DNA of 28,026 nucleotides from VMCP01 sp964492925 (GTDB taxonomy: Bacteria > Bacteroidota > Bacteroidia > NS11-12g > UBA955), in contig CAZBMF010000026.1 of NCBI GenBank assembly GCA_964492925.1, positions 1 to 28,026 on the forward strand, written 5' to 3'. Shown in pieces: positions 7,257-14,743 of this stretch. The notes under the pieces were generated by a model, which saw nothing but the letters and a program-made list of their open reading frames with translations, did no database searches and had not been told where the DNA came from. The position numbers and the translations under genes were made by a program. Position 1 is the first letter of the stretch; the number at the start of each line of letters is the position of its first letter.

Positions 7257-8503
7257 TAAAGTCCGAGTACTTTTTCTTGAGGATTTTTACCGTCAAGCAT
7301 CATTTCAGGGTTTTCGAGTAAATTTTTCACTCTCACCAAGAAGCTTACGCTTTCACGGCCATCGATAATTCTGTGGTCGTAGCTTAAGGCAATGTACATC
7401 ATTGGTCGAATTACAACTTGACCATTTTCAGCAATTGGGCGTTCAATGATATTGTGCATACCAAGGATACCACTTTGAGGTTGGTTGATAATAGGAGTAC
7501 TCATCATAGAGCCAAAAACACCACCATTGGTGATGGTGAATGTACCACCTGTCATCTCGTCGATTGTCAATTTGTTATCACGTGCTTTAGTGGCTAAACG
7601 TTTAACTTCTTTTTCAATTTGATCGAGGGACATATTTTCGGCAGAACGAATAACAGGCACAACTAAACCTTTAGGTGCGCTCACGGCAATTGAGATATCG
7701 CAATAATCGTGGTAAACAATTTCTTCCCCTTCAATTGATGCATTCACTGCAGGCCAATCTTGAAGAGCAATACACACTGCGCGTGTGAAGAAACTCATAA
7801 AGCCTAAACCAACGCCAAATTGTTCTTCGAAACGTTTTTTGTATTTCGCACGAAGGTCCATCACTGGCTTCATGTTCACCTCATTAAATGTGGTTAACAT
7901 GGCGGTTTCATTTTTAGCAGCAACTAAACGTTTAGAAACAGTTTTACGCAAATTCGACATTTTCTCTCTGCGATCGTTTCTGCCAGTAGATTTGAAATTA
8001 CCTTGTTTTACTCCACCAAGTTTCACAATAGCTTCAAGGGCATCAACTTTCGTTATTTTACCATTTGAGCCAGAACCTTTCACTTGAGAAGGATCAATAC
8101 CATATTCATTTAACAATTGAATAGCCATTGGAGAAGCCAATACATCAGAAGCTACAGTTGGTGTTTTCTCCGCAACAGGAGCAGCGGTTTTCTCTGCCTT
8201 CACTTCAGCAGGAGCTTCAGTTTTTTGAGTAGAAGGAGGAACGGCAGCTGCTGCTGGCCTAGCGGCTTCAGTATTGATTACTGCAATTATAGTATTGATT
8301 GCAATGGTATCACCGATATTGCCAATGAGTTTTTCAACCACACCAGCTTTTTCGGCATTAACTTCAAAAGTAGCTTTGTCACTTTCAAATTCAGCGATAG
8401 GGGCATCCATTTCAACCCAATCACCTTCTTTCACTAACCAATTTGCAATGGTTACTTCGCTTACAGATTCGCCCGGAGCGGGCACGATAATTTCAATGGC
8501 CAT
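7256..8503 (-). CDS. odhB: Dihydrolipoamide succinyltransferase, E2 of 2-oxoglutarate dehydrogenase
   Basis: A 415-residue E2 subunit. It transfers succinyl from the lipoyl arm to CoA within the 2-oxoglutarate dehydrogenase complex of the TCA cycle, in the cytoplasm. Domains in order: a lipoyl domain (1-75) with lipoyl-lysine K43 in FESDKATFEV; an Ala/Pro-rich linker; a peripheral-subunit-binding domain around 125-160 (ASPMAIQLLNEYGID ... GKITKVDAL); and the acyltransferase core with SYDHRIIDG (H377, D381). The SYDHRIIDG context favours succinyl- over acetyltransferase. ATG 8503 was chosen because it gives the normal MAIEIIVPAPGES start and lies about 22 nt after a TAACTTTG box; a TTG 12 nt earlier is in frame but less likely. 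odhA/sucA is not adjacent: the gene upstream is the end of the GldL/M-like operon. The stop overlaps the CDF start (TAATG). Confidence 0.94.
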   Translation of the reverse strand: MAIEIIVPAPGESVSEVTIANWLVKEGDWVEMDAPIAEFESDKATFEVNAEKAGVVEKLIGNIGDTIAINTIIAVINTEAARPAAAAVPPSTQKTEAPAEVKAEKTAAPVAEKTPTVASDVLASPMAIQLLNEYGIDPSQVKGSGSNGKITKVDALEAIVKLGGVKQGNFKSTGRNDRREKMSNLRKTVSKRLVAAKNETAMLTTFNEVNMKPVMDLRAKYKKRFEEQFGVGLGFMSFFTRAVCIALQDWPAVNASIEGEEIVYHDYCDISIAVSAPKGLVVPVIRSAENMSLDQIEKEVKRLATKARDNKLTIDEMTGGTFTITNGGVFGSMMSTPIINQPQSGILGMHNIIERPIAENGQVVIRPMMYIALSYDHRIIDGRESVSFLVRVKNLLENPEMMLDGKNPQEKVLGL

Positions 8504-8525
8504 AGTTTGAGGCAAAAAATATTTA

Positions 8526-8533
8526 CAAAGTTA
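8526..8533 (-). promoter_or_regulatory. -7 promoter box of odhB-CDF
   Basis: TAACTTTG on the minus strand matches TAnnTTTG exactly and predicts a leader of about 19 nt to the ATG at 8503. It lies downstream of the terminator of the preceding operon, as expected for an independent transcription unit. Confidence 0.55.
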
Positions 8534-8608
8534 GTATTTTTAAGTGTTGATTGCTTAAATATCTGATGAAAACAAAGGTTAAAGATGAAATAAATATAAA
8601 AAAAGCAA

Positions 8609-8634
8609 AAAAGGCTGTGTAAACACAGCCTTTT
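8609..8634 (-). terminator. Rho-independent terminator of the GldL/M-like operon
   Basis: AAAAGGCTGTGT and ACACAGCCTTTT form an almost perfect 11-12 bp hairpin with a minimal loop. On the minus strand it is followed by a long T-rich tract (complement of about 8592-8608). It sits 22 bp after the stop of the last operon gene. On the plus strand only TTTT follows, so termination is mainly in the minus direction. Confidence 0.9.
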
Positions 8635-8656
8635 ATATTCAAATATTGAGATATTA

Positions 8657-10774
8657 TTATTTAAACAAGATATAACTTGCACCCAAATGCAATTGGAAAT
8701 ACCAATCGTTCAAACCATTTGTTGAACGTGGAGCATTTGGAGCAATTTTGTCTTTTAATGAATAATTTGAGATTTTATTCATGTCAGACTCGGTGATGCC
8801 GGGGAGTTTGTCATAAGCAGCCGCACGCATCGCGTCGTAGTCACCACCAAACCAAACACCAGGTCCGTAATCATCTAAGTAATCAGTAGAAGTATAAACG
8901 GCTTTCATTTCACCTTTAAACGCCCAACGTTTTCTCAAATAGGTAAGGCTAAATGATGTTCCAACATTGAATGCAATTGGGCTATATGGTTTTGCACCAG
9001 GTAAGTAATTTTGACCCTCAGAACCTAAATCACGCAAATTATAAAGATGTTCGTTTTTCATACGAGCCACATAATCTGAATATGCTTCTTTATTACCTTG
9101 ATTTGTATAGGCATAACGATACGTATTGAAGTAAATCATGCCAAGGCTCAATCCTAAGGTTGGTATAATTCGAGAAGTTTTACCTGTAGATAATTGATAA
9201 GGTCTTAGATGCCACAAACCTTCAACTTCTGCTATTCCCATTTTTGTCCAAAAATGAACTGGGTAGCTATTACCTGCGGCAGTGAATTCGTTGTAATTTT
9301 CATCGTATGACATCAAAGGAGATGTTCCAGAAAACAAACCCGTTGCCCAAATATTATGAATAGAAATTTCAGAATAATAAAGTGTACCTTTTAGTGAAAA
9401 ACGGCTGTTAAAATTGAATTGACCATAGCCACCAAAACTATATTCAATGGTTGAAGGCAAAGGTGCATATTTATGTTTAATATCACCACCACCATAGATG
9501 GCACCACCGCCCCACATTCCAATTTCCCATACTCTAATTTTTTTGATCACTTCACCTTTAGATTTGAACATAGGCAAGTTAACACCAATACCCAAAACAT
9601 CTGATTGCTCTTGACCACCACCGATACTCTTTTGACGCAAATATCTGTTATATTCTGCAGTATCTACTTTACTCAATTCAAGAGCTTGTGAAGGGGTAAG
9701 TTTAAATTTAGGGATATTGACACTTGTACCTGAAGCTAAAATAGCCTTTGCTGGATTTCCTTGAATGTAATCAAACACCATGGTATCCCCTTTTTTAGAG
9801 AATGTATAATCTACTTTATTGCCATTTGAATCAACAAATTTAGCAATACTCGGATTTCCAATAGCATTGATTCTAACTTGTCCGAAATCATGATTGATAC
9901 CTGTTATCAAATCAGATAAACCTGCATTTTGAATTGATTCTTTTTTAGAAACGATTATTGAAGGAATACGCACATCAATGTGTTTATCAAAGATAATGTC
10001 TTCAGACATGTTGGATTGATAAATGGTTTCAACATTCAAAGATTGGTTACCAGTACCAGAAACTGAGATTCCAATGGCGTTGCTGCCGGCGTAGTTTCTC
10101 ACAAATGACAATGTTCCAACTTTAATATTGCTAGGTTTTGCATTTTTCGCAAAATCAAAATGAATCAAGCCCATTGAATTATCCGAACCGTTGAACACAT
10201 TGTCTTGAAAAACCATGTTATTGATTGTATAATCAATTCCATCAGAACCAACATTTTCAAGCAAAATACCTGAAGCATTGTTTACCAAATTGAAATCTTT
10301 CAAAGTAGCTTTGATTTGACGACCTTCTCTAAGGTCTGTCAATGGCATTGCCATATAAATCAAAGGTTCTCCTGACACACAATTCACCATGTTAATTCCA
10401 TTTAATTCAACACTTTTTCTGTGCCAAAATGGATCAAAACGAATTGGTTGAATTTGTGCTTTGAAATGTACATTTGACAATTCTACTTTACCATTTCCAT
10501 CAGAACCAGTGATCACGATGCCCAATCCTGGGGCATTGGGGTCAGCATTCACAATCGTAATGGGATTCTCTTTGGTACCATTCATTATCAAAGTACCTTC
10601 TACTTGCAATACAGCACCAGAACCCAATTCAATTGTTGTTCCTGCAGGAACGGTTAACGTTTCGCCAACTGCTACAATTTTCACATCGGCAATCTTCATT
10701 GTAGACTGACCGAATACAGAATTCGCAATTGCGAAAAATATAAATAAAATACTATTTAGACGAATGGTCTTCAT
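8657..10774 (-). CDS. Outer-membrane protein: beta-helix domain fused to DUF6089-type barrel
   Basis: A 705-residue exported protein. A signal peptide (1-23, ending SVFGQ) is followed by a right-handed beta-helix-like region (about 30-330) that opens with the typical PAGTTIELGSGAVLQVEGTL pattern and a 'NPITIVN' rung. After a linker, roughly the last 310 residues match the DUF6089 outer-membrane barrel family. Landmarks are an EIGMWGGG start, DLGSEGQN, TSTDYLDDYGPG, and an NDWYFQLHLGASYILF end with an aromatic near the C-terminus. DUF6089 barrels normally stand alone, so this fusion is unusual. The ATG overlaps the stop of the second GldM-like gene (ATGA), so it is the last gene of the operon. 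I infer that it is the outer-membrane partner of the GldL/M-like motor. No catalytic residues are apparent. Confidence 0.75.
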   Translation of the reverse strand: MKTIRLNSILFIFFAIANSVFGQSTMKIADVKIVAVGETLTVPAGTTIELGSGAVLQVEGTLIMNGTKENPITIVNADPNAPGLGIVITGSDGNGKVELSNVHFKAQIQPIRFDPFWHRKSVELNGINMVNCVSGEPLIYMAMPLTDLREGRQIKATLKDFNLVNNASGILLENVGSDGIDYTINNMVFQDNVFNGSDNSMGLIHFDFAKNAKPSNIKVGTLSFVRNYAGSNAIGISVSGTGNQSLNVETIYQSNMSEDIIFDKHIDVRIPSIIVSKKESIQNAGLSDLITGINHDFGQVRINAIGNPSIAKFVDSNGNKVDYTFSKKGDTMVFDYIQGNPAKAILASGTSVNIPKFKLTPSQALELSKVDTAEYNRYLRQKSIGGGQEQSDVLGIGVNLPMFKSKGEVIKKIRVWEIGMWGGGAIYGGGDIKHKYAPLPSTIEYSFGGYGQFNFNSRFSLKGTLYYSEISIHNIWATGLFSGTSPLMSYDENYNEFTAAGNSYPVHFWTKMGIAEVEGLWHLRPYQLSTGKTSRIIPTLGLSLGMIYFNTYRYAYTNQGNKEAYSDYVARMKNEHLYNLRDLGSEGQNYLPGAKPYSPIAFNVGTSFSLTYLRKRWAFKGEMKAVYTSTDYLDDYGPGVWFGGDYDAMRAAAYDKLPGITESDMNKISNYSLKDKIAPNAPRSTNGLNDWYFQLHLGASYILFK

Positions 10775-12150
10775 GATTTGATAATTTCAATTAATACTGG
10801 TTCTTTTAAGTTGATTTTTTTCACTGTTGTTTTAATGTCAACTTCATTAATCAACAGATATTTTAGTTTGGCAATATCAATGCCATTTAAATCGATTTTT
10901 GCACCTTGCACAGATTTTGTTTCTCTGTTAGCGCCAATCAATGTATAATTCACGCTGGCCACATCATAGTTGAAGTTTGTCATATCAGGATGAATTGCTG
11001 AAATACTGATTGATTTGCTTTGAATCAAACGATTTTCTGACAATTTATTTCCTGAAGCACCACTTACAACAATTTGAGGTGTAGGTAAATCTTGAACATA
11101 AATTGAATCAAACAACAAAGGCTCTCCGCTGGCTCCATTAATTTGAAACGCACACCATCCAGAAACGTTTGGTGTAAATTCTATTTTTCCTGCAGTTTGA
11201 GAAATTGAATTTGATTCCGCACAAGAACATAAAACTTTATCTGCTTTTAAGATGTTTTTAAATCTCAATGTAGCTTTTCTGCCTATGAAGAAAGTTTGCA
11301 ATGTTTCTTTTTTATCGTCTTCAAAATCGGCAGGAATCACCGTGATGTTCAATTTGTCTACAATTCCTTTGGAATCAAATTTCACTTCGTATTGACCAGT
11401 TGTTTTAGGGATAAAATAGAGGGTATCACCCTTCCATTTATATTCATTCACTTCTGATCCCATTTTTGAAATTTGCAAGGTGGTTTCTTTTTTATTCGAA
11501 ATGATAAAAGTGGCAGTATCGCCGGGTTTTAAAACATCTAAATTGTAGGCTAAAAGTACAACTTTGTCTTTTTTATCTCCTTTGATATCCAATTCAACGG
11601 CTCCATTCAACAAGATTAATCTCAATCGAAGTTCAGCCAAAAGAGTTTTTACTACTGTAGCTGGAACGTGTTTGAATTTCCATTCCGACCAAAGAATAGG
11701 ATTATTATTTTTAAGTCCATTCTGTAAATCACCCGCAAACAATCTTTCGAATTCTTTTCTCTTTGGGTTTTCCGCAGAAAGCTTTTCAGTATAATTTTTT
11801 AATCCAACGAGTTTTTCAAAAATCACATTGCTTTTCTTTTTGATGATAAAAAAGTTATCAGTGATGGAATAACCATTTGGCTCGCGATAGATTTTGTTTT
11901 TTTCATCGTATCCCAAAGCTTCGGTAAAATCAGCATCAATTTGATCCACTGCATCCATGGCGGACTTAATTTCAAGTATAACAACTTCTCTTGAAGTGGT
12001 TGATTTTAAATAAGCCGTCATTGTAGGATTGATTCTAAACCATTCAATAGGAATTTGAATAATCGACAAAGCAATGAATAGAAGATACAATACGCTGATT
12101 AATCGGAATCGTAAATTCTTTGCCTTTTTAATTCTTACATACTTTGCCAT
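10771..12150 (-). CDS. GldM-like motor stalk protein, second copy
   Basis: A 459-residue protein with one N-terminal membrane helix (about residues 15-36, NLRFRLISVLYLLFIALS) and a large periplasmic part. This matches the GldM/PorM plan: N-terminal helix, helical bundle D1, then beta domains. The segment WSEWKFKHVPATVVKTLLAEL (about 155-177) matches the canonical end of GldM D1, where 'hvP...ltlLs.l' is typical. Beta domains with Gly/Pro-rich turns fill residues 200-459. The C-terminal domain is recognisable (LINEVDIKTTVKKINLKEPV), though shorter than usual. Canonical GldM is about 515 residues. It starts 2 bp after the first GldM-like gene and overlaps the following outer-membrane gene by 4 bp. 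Resemblance to the first copy is clear at the N-terminus (KNLxF..., LYLxFI) but low elsewhere, so the duplication is old. Confidence 0.72.
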   Translation of the reverse strand: MAKYVRIKKAKNLRFRLISVLYLLFIALSIIQIPIEWFRINPTMTAYLKSTTSREVVILEIKSAMDAVDQIDADFTEALGYDEKNKIYREPNGYSITDNFFIIKKKSNVIFEKLVGLKNYTEKLSAENPKRKEFERLFAGDLQNGLKNNNPILWSEWKFKHVPATVVKTLLAELRLRLILLNGAVELDIKGDKKDKVVLLAYNLDVLKPGDTATFIISNKKETTLQISKMGSEVNEYKWKGDTLYFIPKTTGQYEVKFDSKGIVDKLNITVIPADFEDDKKETLQTFFIGRKATLRFKNILKADKVLCSCAESNSISQTAGKIEFTPNVSGWCAFQINGASGEPLLFDSIYVQDLPTPQIVVSGASGNKLSENRLIQSKSISISAIHPDMTNFNYDVASVNYTLIGANRETKSVQGAKIDLNGIDIAKLKYLLINEVDIKTTVKKINLKEPVLIEIIKS

Positions 12151-12152
12151 AA

Positions 12153-13556
12153 TTATTTCACCATGATTAAAGGCTGACCAACCTGTGTTGATCCGCTAGT
12201 TTGTCCTACTAATTTAATATTATCAAAAATGATTGTACTTCCAGCAGGAGCTTTTGCTTCAAGGTCTCTCAATTCATTTCTGAGATATCGGGTAGCACTC
12301 TTCAAAGATTTTTTATTGCCAGAAGGATCAACAACAGTCATTTGGAAGTTCACCACTTGCCAAAATGTATTGGTAGATTCTAAACGATTTGCTTTATCCA
12401 AACTAGAAAGATTACCTCCAATGTCCATCAAGCCCACCGATAAAGCACCAGGAGCATGAGCAAACAATGTAACCTTGTCAACCACATTATCATTCACTTT
12501 CATGAAAATTTCAAACACACCTTCTTCACTAGGAACAATCTTCAAAGCATTTTTAACGCGTTTAACAGAAGCTTTAGGGGAATAAAAACTCACACCAGAT
12601 TTTGGCAGAAATTGCGAATCTAAACTCAATTCGCAGGTAGAACCCACTTTTGCATTCAAATTCGAACGATCCATCACGTATCGGAATTCAGGTTTTAAAA
12701 CGTTAAATCCACTTAATAAACGTTTATCGCCTACCAAAACTTCCAATGCGTAACTACCTGGTTTAGCAGGTCTGTAACTTACCGTAAAAACACCATTCCC
12801 AGCAGACTTGATATCAACCAAAGAACCATTAATTTTTACAGTAGGAATGAGTCCTGCTTTCTCTGGCTTCACAGCCAGTTCAAGCGATTCGCCCAAAACC
12901 AAAGCTCTTCTGAATTTCTCAATAAACTTTGCATCATTGAGGGATATCAATTCAAATTTTGGCAAATCGATATTTTGATGGGTTAAATCAATCAAAGAAT
13001 TGTAAAGAAAAACAGTTTTAAAATGCTCAAACATTGAATTTACCACACCATTTGGAGTTTCTTTAAAAAAGAAATCAATGGTTTTGATATTGTTTGACGT
13101 AAAATCTCTCAAGTTCACCAAATCAGAAGATAAATCTCGTTTAGATACTTTTGAAAAAGAGGTCAAATATTGATTCAAAATACCTTCTAATTTGGCAGCT
13201 AAATCACCTTTTCTCACAATTTTCTCTGAGAAATTATTTTCTCTGAGTTTATCTCCAGTAACCAAATTCTTTTCAGCATAATTGGAGTATTCCAATTCTA
13301 GTGCCGACAAACCATTCAAACACTCCAAAGTGGTGTTTTTCAAATCCATTTCTTGAGGGATTTGTGAGTTAAATGATTTTAGTTTGGTAAGAAGACGTGA
13401 GTTCAGTTCTGACTGAGTTTCCGATAAGTGGGTATAATGAACAACGTATTGACCTGGGCTCGAAAAAAATAAAAACAAAATAAAAACCAAGTACAAGAAG
13501 GAAAGCTTCTTGAACGAAAGGTTTTTAGAATGCGTTATTTGTATGGTAGATCCCAT
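12153..13556 (-). CDS. GldM-like motor stalk protein, first copy
   Basis: A 467-residue protein with a membrane helix at about 17-36 (KLSFLYLVFILFLFFSS) and a long periplasmic region. Residues 40-215 are helical and fit GldM domain D1. Residues 220-467 are beta-rich, with two Ig-like units (one ends at PAKPGSYALEVLVGD, the next at EEGVFEIFMKVND). The C-terminus (GSTIIFDNIKLVGQ ... GQPLIMVK) strongly resembles the end of the GldM fourth domain ('F.nI.a.G ... p..f.vk'). In T9SS, GldM dimers are driven by GldL and span the periplasm to touch the GldK/GldN ring. Here the gene follows the GldL-like gene by 9 bp and is followed at once by a second GldM-like gene. No GldN is present. Confidence 0.75.
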   Translation of the reverse strand: MGSTIQITHSKNLSFKKLSFLYLVFILFLFFSSPGQYVVHYTHLSETQSELNSRLLTKLKSFNSQIPQEMDLKNTTLECLNGLSALELEYSNYAEKNLVTGDKLRENNFSEKIVRKGDLAAKLEGILNQYLTSFSKVSKRDLSSDLVNLRDFTSNNIKTIDFFFKETPNGVVNSMFEHFKTVFLYNSLIDLTHQNIDLPKFELISLNDAKFIEKFRRALVLGESLELAVKPEKAGLIPTVKINGSLVDIKSAGNGVFTVSYRPAKPGSYALEVLVGDKRLLSGFNVLKPEFRYVMDRSNLNAKVGSTCELSLDSQFLPKSGVSFYSPKASVKRVKNALKIVPSEEGVFEIFMKVNDNVVDKVTLFAHAPGALSVGLMDIGGNLSSLDKANRLESTNTFWQVVNFQMTVVDPSGNKKSLKSATRYLRNELRDLEAKAPAGSTIIFDNIKLVGQTSGSTQVGQPLIMVK

Positions 13557-13565
13557 CTAATGTTG

Positions 13566-14054
13566 TTATTTTCCGCCTAAAATATTGTTGTATTTGTCGT
13601 TAACCTTGCGCAAATTTCCATTGTATGTTTGCATAAGGTCGTTAAATTCTGCCATTCTAGATTGCATTTCAGCTGAATTTTTAGCATTGGCTTCAAGCTC
13701 TGATTTAATTTGAGCAACGCTATTCGACATAGATTTCATTTGGGTATTTAATTCAACTAAAGTTGCGCTGAATTGAGCCATTGCATCTGCGTAAGAGTTT
13801 GTGCCTTGGGCATTGGTTCCTTCTTGTTGCAATTGAGGGAATACATTTTCCCAGTGATATTCTTTATCGTCGGTTTGTCTTTCAAAGGCAGAAATTAAGA
13901 ATACGATTGCCTCGATACTCAAACCTAGGATAAATAATTCATTGGCGAATTGCCATCCTAAGAATTTAAACATGGCACCAACAAGTACCACCGCAGCACC
14001 AAATCCGTAGATAAAGGTGATAGCATCTAATTTTCCTTTCGGTTTATTGCTCAT
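13566..14054 (-). CDS. GldL-like inner-membrane motor subunit
   Basis: A 162-residue protein with two N-terminal membrane helices (about 11-31 and 38-56) and a C-terminal cytoplasmic helical tail. The first 60 residues match GldL/PorL closely: LDAITFIYGFGAAVVLVGA in TM1 and LGLSIEAIVFLISAFE in TM2. In T9SS, five GldL subunits use the proton gradient to rotate or move GldM. Of the conserved polar residues in those helices, a Tyr (Y16), a Lys (K30) and the key TM2 Glu (E48) are present, whereas the His of canonical GldL after the Lys is a Gly (G33). The protein is shorter than canonical GldL (about 215 residues) because the cytoplasmic tail is reduced. It is followed 9 bp later by the first GldM-like gene. 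No gldK lies upstream. Confidence 0.85.
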   Translation of the reverse strand: MSNKPKGKLDAITFIYGFGAAVVLVGAMFKFLGWQFANELFILGLSIEAIVFLISAFERQTDDKEYHWENVFPQLQQEGTNAQGTNSYADAMAQFSATLVELNTQMKSMSNSVAQIKSELEANAKNSAEMQSRMAEFNDLMQTYNGNLRKVNDKYNNILGGK

Positions 14055-14079
14055 AATATTGATTTTTTTGTGAATGGTG

Positions 14080-14559
14080 TTATTTTTTTAGTAAATGTTC
14101 CTGAAAATTGTTCCAATTCGCTACGTTTTGGTTCAATGCCTTTTTGGTTGCATTTTTTGTAGCTACGATTGCTATGATTACAACAGCCAAAAGACCTAAG
14201 AAAAAGTATATCAATTGATTATTGAATTTTTGATCCAATGTTTCTTGTACGCCTTTAACTGTTTCATTTTGTTTTTCAAACTTTTTTGAAAACTCATCCA
14301 AAGCCAAGTTCATGGCTCTTTCATTTTGAGCTTGTAATTCTTGTGATTTTGTAATCTCAGCCTGCAATTTGTCTGTCATTCCAGCCACAGTGGCTTCAAG
14401 TTTTTGGTTGCTTTGCTTTACAGCATTCAACTCGCTTGAAAGCTTTTGATTACGCACCTCCAATGTCTTTATTTTCTTATCTAAATCATAATCCTTTTCC
14501 CCTTGTCCATATGCAAAGAATGGAGTGATTAGCATTAAAGCAATTGTAAAAAATTTCAT
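14080..14559 (-). CDS. Exported coiled-coil protein with one C-terminal membrane helix
   Basis: I do not recognise a named family for this 159-residue protein. A signal peptide (1-19, ending AYGQ) precedes a charged heptad-rich coiled coil (about 25-112, many E/K/Q with L/V at repeat spacing). A single strong membrane helix (about 115-136, LIYFFLGLLAVVIIAIVA) and a short basic/polar tail (NATKKALNQ ...) follow. The predicted topology puts the coiled coil in the periplasm and the tail in the cytoplasm. It is the first gene of the operon, 25 bp before the GldL-like gene, in the place where the lipoprotein gene gldK stands in canonical T9SS operons. It has no GldK features. A role as a collar, brake or anchor of the motor is a guess from position only. 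Confidence 0.7.
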   Translation of the reverse strand: MKFFTIALMLITPFFAYGQGEKDYDLDKKIKTLEVRNQKLSSELNAVKQSNQKLEATVAGMTDKLQAEITKSQELQAQNERAMNLALDEFSKKFEKQNETVKGVQETLDQKFNNQLIYFFLGLLAVVIIAIVATKNATKKALNQNVANWNNFQEHLLKK

Positions 14560-14582
14560 AGTTTTTTTGTTGATTGATTATA

Positions 14583-14590
14583 CAAAGATA
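14583..14590 (-). promoter_or_regulatory. -7 promoter box of the GldL/M-like operon
   Basis: TATCTTTG on the minus strand matches TAnnTTTG and predicts a leader of about 20 nt to the ATG at 14559. No good TTTG was found at the usual upstream distance. The rest of the 184-bp gap to the next gene is AT-rich, without a recognisable gene or hairpin. Confidence 0.5.
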
Positions 14591-14743
14591 CTTCTTTTTT
14601 TTTGTAGTTTGAAGACAGCAATATTTATGCCAATAATGATACTTTTAACATTTTCAGACATTTTGAATAAAACTGTTCGAAATAATTCTAAAAAATTTCA
14701 TGCAATAATGAAGAATAATTATGAATTTAACGTAAACCTATCA

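Noticed and set aside
8504..8515. TTG start for odhB 12 nt upstream of the ATG.
   Set aside because: The family starts at the ATG (MAIEIIVPAPGES), and the TTG would lie only about 7 nt from the predicted transcription start.
8657..14559. Reading the operon as the plain T9SS core (gldKLMN).
   Set aside because: GldK and GldN are absent, GldM-like is present twice, and the last gene is a beta-helix/barrel protein.
14560..14743. A small gene or RNA in the gap before the GldL/M-like operon.
   Set aside because: Only AT-rich sequence and the -7 box are seen; open frames there have no plausible start or composition.
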